A stretch of 24,938 nucleotides of DNA. It comes from CAZOOR01 sp964581505. Its GTDB lineage: Bacteria > Bacteroidota > Ignavibacteria > Kapaibacteriales > UBA2268. Shown one piece after another: positions 13,146 to 20,904 of the stretch (within the stretch, counting starts at the first letter, position 1; each line of letters starts with the position of its first letter). The translations under genes were made by a program, and so were the position numbers. The stretch lies in the NCBI GenBank assembly GCA_964581505.1, contig CAZOOR010000039.1, positions 1 through 24,938 on the forward strand. The letters are read 5' to 3'. The notes below the pieces were generated by a model that was given only the letters and a program-made list of their open reading frames with translations, did not search any database and was not told the origin of the DNA.

Positions 13146-14369
13146 ATGAAGCGGATTATTACAATTTCAATATTGCTTTTGGGATATATGCTTGGAGCCT
13201 GTTCAGATGATAAAGCACCCGAGCCGTTCAATACTCGTGGCGATTGCACCCGCGATAATAATTATGAAGCAATGGGGACATTCCTTACAAATAAATTTAA
13301 TGTAGAAAAAATCAAAATGTCTGATTCTTCGGCGGCTATTGTTGCTCCCTTAATTTTAGACGGGCTGGATTTTTATCTCGCCACTGCAAATGGCACAATT
13401 GCCTTGATTGAAGGAAGAAAAGCAAAATGGGAAGTCAGGCTTGCGGACAGTCAATACGTTGTAGCCGATATGTGTGCAGATATTGATGAAAATGTATATC
13501 TTGTAACAAATAAAGGCACGATACTCTCTTATGACAAGAGCGGCAAACTTCGCTGGAAATATCTACATCAGACAATAAAGGACAGTAATTTTATTTTCGA
13601 TGCTTTACTTGCGCAAAAAGACGGGATACTCGTATCGGCGGCTCCGGGATTGCTTTTCAAATTATCGCTTGGCGGAAAAAAAATGTGGGAGTTTAAACAT
13701 AAGCATTGGACTGTCCGTACATTTGCGGCAGATAAAGCGGGGAATATTGCTTTTCCTTCTACCCAAAACGATTATGAGAAAGCCGACACTTTATATTATA
13801 TTTCTTCCAAAGGAAAAGTAAAATGGAAGAAAGCATTCGCTAAAACGAGGATACTAAAAAATCCTGTTATCTATAACAATTTAATAGTTTATCCCGCTTC
13901 GTATATGCTTGGTGATACGCGTTTATATTTGCTGATTGCTCTTGCTCCAAGCGGCAAAGAAGTATGGCGAAAGGAAATCAACATAATGCCTAAGTTTATT
14001 TCTTGCGGTCATAATAGAATTTATTTACTGGCGTATAGTTCGGGATATGGCGAGACTATGTCCGGTATTTATTGCTATGATATGAAAGGTGCAATGCAGT
14101 GGAAACTATACACTGGAAATACTGTGCCGGCACCTCTTCTGATAAGTGAAGATAATATTGCTTTCTTTGGGACAAAGCGAAATACTTCGGGTGTATTTTT
14201 CCTAAATAAAGACGGTACACTTTATCACAGCGTATCTCTCAGCGATGCTCCGCTTTTCACTCATAAGCCCTTTGTCCTGAATGTGCCTGCTGTTGCTTTT
14301 ATGGGAAGTGAAAAGTTATTTATTATAAAGATTGACGATACGGCGATTGACAGAATACTCCCTTGGTAG
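13146..14369 (+). CDS. Lipoprotein with PQQ-like beta-propeller
   Basis: MKRIITISILLLGYMLGAC is a lipoprotein signal with lipobox LGAC (Cys19). The rest is built from repeats of the PQQ/BamB-like propeller: VYLVTNKGTILSYDKSGKLRWKYL, then FKLSLGGKKMWEFK, YYISSKGKVKWKKAF, LIALAPSGKEVWRKEI and IYCYDMKGAMQWKLYTG. Each has the blade pattern of an aliphatic strand, a Gly turn, and a K/G-x-x-W-K/E element. No quinone ligands are expected for this group, and none can be assigned. BamB itself is a component of outer-membrane protein assembly, but similarity here is only at the level of the repeat, so that role is not claimed. It is transcribed right after the SUMF1 lipoprotein (gap of four bases), probably as its partner. 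No convincing terminator follows on the plus strand. Confidence 0.8.
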   Translation: MKRIITISILLLGYMLGACSDDKAPEPFNTRGDCTRDNNYEAMGTFLTNKFNVEKIKMSDSSAAIVAPLILDGLDFYLATANGTIALIEGRKAKWEVRLADSQYVVADMCADIDENVYLVTNKGTILSYDKSGKLRWKYLHQTIKDSNFIFDALLAQKDGILVSAAPGLLFKLSLGGKKMWEFKHKHWTVRTFAADKAGNIAFPSTQNDYEKADTLYYISSKGKVKWKKAFAKTRILKNPVIYNNLIVYPASYMLGDTRLYLLIALAPSGKEVWRKEINIMPKFISCGHNRIYLLAYSSGYGETMSGIYCYDMKGAMQWKLYTGNTVPAPLLISEDNIAFFGTKRNTSGVFFLNKDGTLYHSVSLSDAPLFTHKPFVLNVPAVAFMGSEKLFIIKIDDTAIDRILPW

Positions 14370-14451
14370 CAATGCTAATAATCATACCATAAGCATAGGA
14401 CTATTTCTATTAAATAAAGAGTAGCCTTCAGGAAATAATCCAAGTTAGTAT

Positions 14452-14484
14452 AAAAAAATCCCCTGCCCAAATAGGAGCAGGGGA
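14452..14484 (-). terminator. Intrinsic terminator of the repeat-adhesin gene
   Basis: Minus strand: CCCCTGC (14477-14483 read in reverse) pairs with GCAGGGG around a ten-base loop and runs into seven T (14452-14458). It is 22 bases past the stop at 14506. A near copy of the same hairpin lies on the other side of the gene at 16194-16228. Confidence 0.85.
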
Positions 14485-14505
14485 ATGAGAAATAATTAAA
14501 AATGA

Positions 14506-16003
14506 TTACCAACATTCTTGCCATGTCGTTCCGTCATAAACCATTAATTTCGGGTTTCCTGTTGAGGTATTAGTACCGTCATCCATATACATATCGCCGG
14601 TTGATGGAGATGCCGGNNNNNNNNNNNNNNNNNNNNNNNNNNNNNNNNNNNNNNNNNNNNNNNNNNNNNNNNNNNNNNNNNNNNNNNNNNNNNNNNNNNN
14701 NNNNNNNNNNNNNNNNAGTTGTAGCAAATACACCGATTACTGTTTCCGCATAAGACTGGGCTATATTTTGATAGCCACCCGGTACTGTGGCATATTGTCC
14801 GCTTGCAGTATTATTAAATCCGCCACCAATTGTAGAAAAGTCAGCCGGCGTTTCATTTAAAATTCCGCCTGCAATTGTAGAAACATCACCGGTTGCAATA
14901 TTGCGATAACCACCTGCTATTGTGGAACAAGTATCTCTAGCTATATTATTTCTGCCGCCACCAATTGTTGAAAAATCGCCACTTGCTTCATTATCACTAC
15001 CGCCACTTACTGTTGCACCTGTATCGCTTGCAATATTATGATAGCCTCCGGCAATTGTAGAATAACTAGCGCTCGCAGTGTTAGTTCTACCGCCACTAAT
15101 TGTAGCATAGAGATTACTCGCCGTATTATAAATGCCACCGCTTATAGTAGCACCTGTATCACTTGCTGTATTATTGGAGCCACCGGGGATAATTGTGTAA
15201 TGGGCAGTGGCATTGTTCATACGACCAGCACCGATAAACGAACAGTAACCACTAGCTATATTAGAAAAACCGGAAACTATAGTTGATACATGTGCGCTTG
15301 CTCTATTATAAGCACCACCACCGATAAAAGAGAAGTTACCGCTGGCGACATCAATAGGGATTTTCCTGAATATCTGTAAATCTACTGACCAGTATCCGCG
15401 CAAATTGCCAGGAACTATAGTGGCAGTACTGATATTTGTAATAGTAAAATCTCCGTCACGGTATATTGAACGTCTTCGGTTCTCCATTACCAAGGAATGA
15501 TTGAGTGAATCATTACTACGTATCTCAAAGTGTAAATCAGCTCCATCTGTTGTTCCGACAAAATTAGTTCCGGCTGTTGTCCCGGCATTACCTTCAAGCC
15601 CCCAAGCAAAATTTGTTATATCGTTTACGGAACTTTTCATAGCATCAGAGAGTGTTTCCATTGTTGACAATACCCAAATGCCTCCTGCAGTACGTGTTTC
15701 CCCTTTTATTCGCGTGTCAGCAGTTATTGTTATATTTGCCATTCCACCACCAAGCGAATTGCTACCTACTTCTACGACAAATCCACCGAATTGGTCTGTA
15801 GTTACACCGTTATGTGTTTCTTGAAACAGTACCCCACCGGCTGAAGTACTTATAGTTATTTGTACATCAACATTGGTGGTCGGTAATACTTGACCGACAT
15901 TGTCAATTGCTATACCCTTGTAGGTAAAGTTTGTTAATGAAAAAGCATTTACGCTTAACAATACCAAGAATACTATTGTTGCATTTAGAAATATTTTCTT
16001 CAT
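14506..16003 (-). CDS. Secreted adhesin-head-like protein with 15-residue repeats, interrupted by a sequence gap
   Basis: The start is ATG 16003 (MKKIFLNATIVFLVLLSVNAFS, a Sec signal), preceded by AAAGGG; a longer frame from 16084 is rejected. The N-terminal part (about residues 23-215) has SLTNFTYKGIAIDNVG and TTAGTNFVGTTDGADL, seen in repeat-rich surface proteins of this phylum. About 13 tandem 15-residue repeats follow, of the form STIxGGxxNxAsxxx (for example STIAGGYRNIATGDV), like the head repeats of trimeric autotransporter adhesins, which form a left-handed beta-roll. The last repeat runs into 100 N. Beyond the gap the reading frame changes and the protein ends TGDMYMDDGTN and YDGTTWQECW. 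The frame change is expected because the N count is a placeholder. No T9SS sorting domain is seen. A role as a surface adhesin is inferred from the repeats only. Confidence 0.75.
14617..14716. other. Assembly gap (100 N)
   Basis: Exactly 100 N, the usual placeholder for a gap of unknown length. It falls within the 15-residue repeat region, where short-read assembly would collapse or break. The true number of missing repeats is unknown. Confidence 0.97.
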
Positions 16004-16071
16004 AATAAGCCCTTTTATTGTAAAAAATGTTACAGTTATCATAGTGATTTGTGTTATAACAAAAAACAAGC

Positions 16072-16101
16072 CAAAGTTACACACAAATTCAATATTTACA
16101 A
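16072..16101 (-). promoter_or_regulatory. Candidate Bacteroidota-type promoter for the repeat-adhesin gene
   Basis: On the minus strand TTG (16099-16101) is followed after exactly 19 bases by TAACTTTG (16072-16079), a full match to TAnnTTTG with ideal spacing. Transcription would begin near 16065, giving a leader of about 60 bases before ATG 16003. Confidence 0.55.
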
Positions 16102-16193
16102 TCAGAATACATACAAATATATTAAAAATATGGAATTATGCAAATATAACTAAAATTTAATACAATAGCGTAATTATGCTGATTTGTTGTATT

Positions 16194-16228
16194 AAAAAAA
16201 ATCCCCTGTCCAAATAAGAACAGGAGAT
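16194..16228 (-). terminator. Terminator-like hairpin upstream of the repeat-adhesin gene
   Basis: TCCCCTGT (16202-16209) pairs with ACAGGAGA (16220-16227) with one mismatch. On the minus strand the hairpin runs into eight T (16194-16201). It lies about 310 bases beyond the stop of the GAF/GGDEF gene and about 190 bases before the start of the repeat-adhesin gene. It shares stem and loop (CCAAATA, then CAGG) with the hairpin at 14460-14483. Apart from this, the 319 bases 16004-16322 hold only the promoter at 16072-16101. Confidence 0.65.
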
Positions 16229-16322
16229 TGAAAAAAACTAATAGGATATACGTCATTATGCGACACATTTCTAATTAGATTGCTCTTGAAGTATTTTCAA
16301 ATAATAAAAAACGGATAGGATT

Positions 16323-16535
16323 ATGAATAACAATAATATTTGGTGGGAGGGACATTCCGATGGATTTTCGAGTACTTGCGTTGATTGTTCAGATACAGGT
16401 GCATTTATGTCGGACAGAGTGCTGACGGAAATGTTTCAGAGAAATGTAATCAGACCGGAAGACATTGCGCGTCTCAACGAGCCGAACTTCCCTGAGGAAA
16501 AAAAGCAATTGCTAATGACTCTGATGAATCAATAG
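16323..16535 (+). CDS. Small protein of unknown function (70 residues)
   Basis: I do not recognise this protein. The ATG is preceded by GGATAGGATT, a plausible ribosome site, and the frame ends two bases short of the convergent GAF/GGDEF gene, so it fits neatly into the gap. It begins MNNNNIWWEGHSDGFSS, carries one CxxC pair (TCVDCSDTG, residues about 18-26) and then two predicted short helices (SDRVLTEMFQRNVI; FPEEKKQLLMTLMNQ). There is no signal peptide or membrane segment. A CxxC with no second pair could bind metal as a dimer or be redox active, but this is conjecture. Amino-acid composition is ordinary for a soluble protein, which supports a real gene. It could still be chance, since it is short and has no relative in the window. 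Confidence 0.5.
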   Translation: MNNNNIWWEGHSDGFSSTCVDCSDTGAFMSDRVLTEMFQRNVIRPEDIARLNEPNFPEEKKQLLMTLMNQ

Positions 16536-16536
16536 C

Positions 16537-18984
16537 TTAATCATACACCGTAACCTTGTTCGATTTGGCAAGTGATATTTCGAGTGCTTTGTCGGTATTA
16601 ATTGCCAAATCGTTCATAGTTTCGCCTTTAAGTGCTTGCGAAATGCCTATACTTACGGTAACATAATATCGTTTATTTTCGAACTCTATTGCTGAGCGGG
16701 CGATATCCTGACGTACCTTTTCAGCCCAGCGTTGTGCTTCGGGTGCTTTCATTCCCGTTAGAATTACGCTGTATTTGTTCTCGTCAACCTTTCCGATTGG
16801 GTGGTATGATTTCAAATATTTTTTAAATATTTCAATGACGTGTTTATTGGCTTTCACCAATCTTTCAGGCTCGGAATCCGGTGAAATTATTTTAGTTATA
16901 TCAACTGAGAACAAACATAAAGTAATAATGTTATTTAGTTCTTTTGCTTTGTTCATCTCTTCTGTCAGCCTTGCAATAAATGCCGTTTCGTTCAGTATGC
17001 CTCCCGATTGCACCATTGTATTGTGTTTCAGCATTTTCATAAATACAAAATGCTCAATGGCATTGCCGGCATTGGTTGCAAGAATTTCCAAAATTTTAAC
17101 ATCATAGTTAGTAATATTGGATTGACTGCGTCCTACAACAAAAATTGCTCCGTAAATTTCTCTGCTTGATTTCAGCGGCACGGATAAGAAAAATCCTCCC
17201 GGATATTTTGTTTCCTTCGGGTGGAACATCATTCCGCGTCCAAGCATAGGCGACATAAACACGGTTTTTTTCTTAATTATTGATTCGCCGAGATATGTAG
17301 TTTTCTTTTTAACTTCTTTACCGACTAATTTACTATCCGCATCATTCATAGACGAGATAGCCGTTATATGCCAATTCTCGTCAGCTTGATTGTAGCCGCA
17401 AACACCAATTGTCGTATAGTCGAAAACAGAGCAAGCGGCATCAAGTATATATTGATAAATATCGTCTAGTTCAACATCGGCAGTAGATAGGAAATTACCG
17501 AAACTGTCTATTGCATTTAGGGTCTTAGATGCTTGGAGCAATTCATATTTCTCGGTATATGTATTGACCAATGTACCGATTAGTTTTGTGAAGTTTCCGA
17601 GAAATCCGACAGTAAAAGCTTCATAGGCATCTGGCGCTTGCGAGTCGGCACATAGTATTCCAATTAATATCTTATTATAGAACACAGGTACACCAACGAA
17701 AGAACCTGTTCCCACAGGTTTTGTATAATAAGGTATTAAATCCAACTCGACAGATGGATTGATTTCTGTCAATAGCTCTGGTTTTAAATTAGTAGCAATT
17801 TGGCTAATAATATCATTGCGTATCGGTAATTTCTGCTTAGGAGTAATTGCCTCCGGCGTCTGCGAATCGTATGCCTGTATGATTAATTCTTGCTTTTCAT
17901 TATTAACAAGTAAAAATGCCGCTGTTCTCGTATTTGTAATTGAGCGAATAACCTTTAGAACGCCTTTAAGAAAATACTCGAATTCCTTTCGTGGTTCTTG
18001 TCCGGCAAAAGTTTCCGTTTCGATTATTGTTGATAGCGGAATATCGAATTTCTTCTTGTTGAATGATGGTTCGGGTTTGGTTCCTTCTGCTTCTTTTTGT
18101 TCAATAGTTTTATCTTTTGCTTTTTCATCAGCAGTTTCTTTCTTTCTTTCCGGTTTTGCTTGCTCAACTTTCTTTTGTTCGGCTTTAGTAGTACTTTTTT
18201 GAGTATCGGGTTGTTCCTTAACGGTCGGTATAGACTTATCTACTTCCGAATAATTTTTCCCCTGTTTATCCTCGACATTCTCGAAAAGTGTGTCTTTATC
18301 AAATGACTTTTTATCTTGAGCAGTGTCTTGCTTTTCTTTCTTTTCATCACCGAGTATAATAATTTTAGATGTTTTTTGCGGTTGTTTTTTTGCGACTTTG
18401 CCGAGAATCTTTATGCTCGATTCACCATCATCAAACTTATATCCGGCTTCCAAGTCAATTGAAACGGGTTTTGTTTGCTCTTCTTGCTTGGCGGATGTTT
18501 TTTGTTCAATTGGTTTTATGTCAGGTTTTGCAGATGCTCGTTTGTCAATTATTCTAAATCCTTCACCATCGTCAGTATCGAATTTCTTCTTTTTTGCTTT
18601 ATTGAAGTTTTTTGAAATAATTTTGATATCGTCTTCGACCTTACGCTCGGAATCTGAGGATTGGAACTCAGCTTCTTCCTCGACTGTATGTTTTTCAAAA
18701 TCCTCAAAAGTCTGTCGCTTTGCTCCTGATTCTTTCTTAACTGTAATCTTGTAATTTGGTGGCGGTTGTGATGGTTTGTATCTGTCATCAACAATATCCG
18801 CCATACGTTGGGAAATAAGCATTGCAAGAGCAACGCCACCCAAAACGGCAACCGAAACGCCGATTAGACGGATTGCAAGCTCATCAATAAAAATAGCAAT
18901 AAGCAGACCTACAATAATGACCACAAGAGCAACACTATCGGTCGGTCCCAGAAGTTTTTTCCAATTAATTCTTCGTTTGAGCAT
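16537..18984 (-). CDS. Membrane-anchored GAF-GAF protein with degenerate GGDEF domain
   Basis: This is an 815-residue signalling-type protein. Two membrane helices lie near the N-terminus (about 17-33, VALVVIIVGLLIAIFI, and 38-58, RLIGVSVAVLGGVALAML). A long charged, probably disordered linker (about 70-312) is rich in Lys, Glu and Gln. Two GAF domains follow (about 315-480, with GSFVGVPVFYNKILIGILCA; and 485-650, with FFLSVPLKSSREIYGAIFVVG). The C-terminal domain (about 655-815) has the fold of a diguanylate cyclase: LCLFSVDITK, then ENKRYYVTVSIGISQ. The GGDEF position, however, reads DENKY (in GKVDENKYSVIL). Loss of both Gly and the catalytic acidic pair makes c-di-GMP synthesis unlikely, so it may bind a ligand or act as a scaffold. 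It is a single gene, convergent with the small gene at 16323-16535. No clear promoter was found. Confidence 0.85.
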   Translation of the reverse strand: MLKRRINWKKLLGPTDSVALVVIIVGLLIAIFIDELAIRLIGVSVAVLGGVALAMLISQRMADIVDDRYKPSQPPPNYKITVKKESGAKRQTFEDFEKHTVEEEAEFQSSDSERKVEDDIKIISKNFNKAKKKKFDTDDGEGFRIIDKRASAKPDIKPIEQKTSAKQEEQTKPVSIDLEAGYKFDDGESSIKILGKVAKKQPQKTSKIIILGDEKKEKQDTAQDKKSFDKDTLFENVEDKQGKNYSEVDKSIPTVKEQPDTQKSTTKAEQKKVEQAKPERKKETADEKAKDKTIEQKEAEGTKPEPSFNKKKFDIPLSTIIETETFAGQEPRKEFEYFLKGVLKVIRSITNTRTAAFLLVNNEKQELIIQAYDSQTPEAITPKQKLPIRNDIISQIATNLKPELLTEINPSVELDLIPYYTKPVGTGSFVGVPVFYNKILIGILCADSQAPDAYEAFTVGFLGNFTKLIGTLVNTYTEKYELLQASKTLNAIDSFGNFLSTADVELDDIYQYILDAACSVFDYTTIGVCGYNQADENWHITAISSMNDADSKLVGKEVKKKTTYLGESIIKKKTVFMSPMLGRGMMFHPKETKYPGGFFLSVPLKSSREIYGAIFVVGRSQSNITNYDVKILEILATNAGNAIEHFVFMKMLKHNTMVQSGGILNETAFIARLTEEMNKAKELNNIITLCLFSVDITKIISPDSEPERLVKANKHVIEIFKKYLKSYHPIGKVDENKYSVILTGMKAPEAQRWAEKVRQDIARSAIEFENKRYYVTVSIGISQALKGETMNDLAINTDKALEISLAKSNKVTVYD

Positions 18985-19201
18985 CTACCCACTCATATTT
19001 AATAATAGTTTATGCAGTGCTTTTGTTCCGTTCCCTGATACATATCAAAATGAACTTCCCCCCCAATTGACTGCAATAGATATGCTATATAAAACAAATT
19101 TCTGAAATTTCAAAATTGAATTGCAGAAAGAGTATTGATTTTTTCTTTATTGCAATTATCATTAAGAAAGTATTCTTGTCCACAATCACCATTCATTAAC
19201 A

Positions 19202-19235
19202 AATAGCGGCTGTATCAAAAGAAACAGCCGCTATT
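19202..19235 (-). terminator. Hairpin ending the gcvT operon
   Basis: A perfect 12-base-pair stem AATAGCGGCTGT (19202-19213) / ACAGCCGCTATT (19224-19235) with a ten-base loop lies 12 bases past the gcvT stop. The T-tract after it on the minus strand is weak (TGTTAATG), so it could instead be an RNA 3' stabiliser. The loop ATCAAAAGAA recalls the mscL terminator. The rest of 18985-19247 shows nothing recognisable. Confidence 0.7.
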
Positions 19236-19247
19236 GAATAAATTAAA

Positions 19248-20339
19248 TTATTTTAGAAAAGGCGTTTTTACAATTTCTGCTGTAAAAAATTTCTTGCGAG
19301 CTTCAATCTCAATCTTTGTACCCGCTTTTGCCAATTCTGCAGGCACATAACCCAGTGCAATCGGTTTACCGAGCGAAGGCGACATATTACCACTTGTAAC
19401 ATATCCTACTTCCTTCCCATCAGAAAATATTTTATATCCATGACGTGGGATAAACCTTTCTGTTTCCGTCAGAAATCCGACAAGTTTGCGTTTCGGTCCT
19501 TCTTCTTTTACTTTTGCAATAACACCACTTCCGTTGAAAACACCTTTTGAAAGTTTGGTTATCCACCCAAGTCCTGCTTCAATGGGGTTAGTTGTTTCGT
19601 CTATATCATTGCCGTACAGCATATAGCATTTTTCCAATCTAAGAGTATCCCGACAGCCCAATCCGACAGGTTCAATGCCGAATTTTTCACCAGCGGCAAA
19701 AACCCCGTTCCATACTTTTTGGGCTTTGTCAAAATCACCACGGAAATACAATTCATAGCCGAGTTCACCTGTATATCCCGTGCGGGAGATAATCATATCA
19801 ACACCGGCAAGGGTTCCTTCGACAAATGTATAGAAGGCGATTTTTGACATATCAACATCTGTCAATTCTTGCAAAACATTCATTGATTCAGGACCCTGAA
19901 CGGCAAGCAAATGAATGTCATCGCTTATATCACCAAGAGTTAAATCAAACTCTTTTGTATTTTCTTTGCACCATTGGTAATCTTTTTCGACATTAGCACC
20001 ATTAACAACAAGCATATAATGATTATCGCCAAGACAATAAACCAAAAGGTCATCAACAATACAGCCGTTAGTCCGGGTCATCGCAGAATACTGCACTTTG
20101 CCCGGGACAAGTTTTGAAGCATCGTTTACAGTAATTTTTTGAACATAAGCAAGTGCATCGGGTCCCAATACGTCGAACTCACCCATATGCGAAACATCGA
20201 AAACACCGACTTTTTCCCTAACTACTTTATGCTCGTGAATAATACCGTTTTTATACTGAATAGGCATTTCGAAGCCGGCAAATTCAACCATCTTAGCTTC
20301 GTTTTGCTTATGTAATTCATTAAAAATAGTTTTTTTCAT
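19248..20339 (-). CDS. gcvT: Glycine cleavage system aminomethyltransferase (T protein)
   Basis: GcvT transfers the methylene group from the aminomethyl-lipoyl arm of GcvH to tetrahydrofolate, releasing ammonia. Conserved segments are in order: GFEMPIQYKNGIIHEHKVVRE, GVFDVSHMGEFDVLGPDA, TRTNGCIVDDLLVY (with the catalytic Asp), ISRTGYTGELGYELYF, GLGCRDTLRLEKCYMLYG, ETNPIEAGLGW and the C-terminal barrel with GYVTSGNMSPSLGKPIALGYVP. At 363 residues it is full length for the family. The other system genes (gcvH, gcvP) are not in the window. It is the last gene of an apparent operon, 61 bases after the helix-hairpin-helix gene, and is followed by a 12-base-pair hairpin. Related folate enzymes (dimethylglycine dehydrogenase, YgfZ) are excluded by length and motifs. 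Confidence 0.96.
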   Translation of the reverse strand: MKKTIFNELHKQNEAKMVEFAGFEMPIQYKNGIIHEHKVVREKVGVFDVSHMGEFDVLGPDALAYVQKITVNDASKLVPGKVQYSAMTRTNGCIVDDLLVYCLGDNHYMLVVNGANVEKDYQWCKENTKEFDLTLGDISDDIHLLAVQGPESMNVLQELTDVDMSKIAFYTFVEGTLAGVDMIISRTGYTGELGYELYFRGDFDKAQKVWNGVFAAGEKFGIEPVGLGCRDTLRLEKCYMLYGNDIDETTNPIEAGLGWITKLSKGVFNGSGVIAKVKEEGPKRKLVGFLTETERFIPRHGYKIFSDGKEVGYVTSGNMSPSLGKPIALGYVPAELAKAGTKIEIEARKKFFTAEIVKTPFLK

Positions 20340-20400
20340 TTAATTCCTCTCATTAAATAAAAATTATTTACTAAAAATCAAAATGCAATATCCGAAATAT

Positions 20401-20904
20401 TTATCGAACAACAATATATTCTTTCATCTTCTTAAACTTTTTCCTACCTATGCCGTTTATTCGTCTAATCTCCGAGGGTTTTCCGAATAAACGCTTTTTC
20501 CGTTCGGCTATTATTTTATCGGCAATGCCTGAACTAACGCCTGGTAGAAACATTAACTCGGTTTTTGTAGCTGTATTGATATTAATTTTTCCTGATGGAG
20601 GGCTTTTCTTTTCTTGCCAAAATCCATTATGCTTGACAGTCGTATCTCCGGCGGCTAATTCTTCGATAGTATTACCGTCCAAATCAATTCCCGTATAAGT
20701 TGTTTTTTCAACCTCTGCAAGCGAATCAAGTATGCGATAAACTTCGCTGACATCTTTGCTGTTTCCATTTCCTGTTTCAGACAATATCATTTTAACAATA
20801 ATTCCGACCGAAAGTCCCACTATAATAATAACGGCAAAAACTAATTCGCTTTTTGTAACACCGAAAAATGATTGTAAAGTTGATATAAATTTGTCTTGTT
20901 TCAA
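20401..20904 (-). CDS. Membrane-anchored ComEA-like helix-hairpin-helix protein
   Basis: This 167-residue protein has one membrane segment near the N-terminus (about 20-41, LVFAVIIIVGLSVGIIVKMIL), a linker, and a C-terminal double helix-hairpin-helix (about 105-167): KININTATKTELMFLPGVSS, then GIADKIIAERKKRLFGKPSE, then IRRINGIGRKKFKKMKEYIVV. INTATxxEL followed by LPGxxxxxAxxI is the signature of the ComEA family, which binds incoming double-stranded DNA in natural transformation. Small ComEA-like proteins are also common without known competence functions. Its start overlaps the hutI stop by four bases (ATGA), indicating translational coupling. No other competence genes are visible. DNA binding is expected from the fold; the role in uptake is inference. 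Confidence 0.8.
   Translation of the reverse strand: MKQDKFISTLQSFFGVTKSELVFAVIIIVGLSVGIIVKMILSETGNGNSKDVSEVYRILDSLAEVEKTTYTGIDLDGNTIEELAAGDTTVKHNGFWQEKKSPPSGKININTATKTELMFLPGVSSGIADKIIAERKKRLFGKPSEIRRINGIGRKKFKKMKEYIVVR

Noticed and set aside
14720..15340. CRISPR-like regular 45-base repetition
   Set aside because: The repeats are coding (15-residue units of an adhesin-like protein), are not identical, and have no spacer structure or cas genes.
16004..16084. N-terminal extension of the repeat-adhesin gene to ATG 16084
   Set aside because: The internal ATG at 16003 has a ribosome site and a clean signal peptide, and the extension would place the start upstream of the predicted transcription start and across the -7 box.
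18776..19105. Plus-strand open frame of 109 codons over the 5' end of the GAF/GGDEF gene
   Set aside because: It mostly overlaps the coding sequence on the other strand and has no domain or convincing start.
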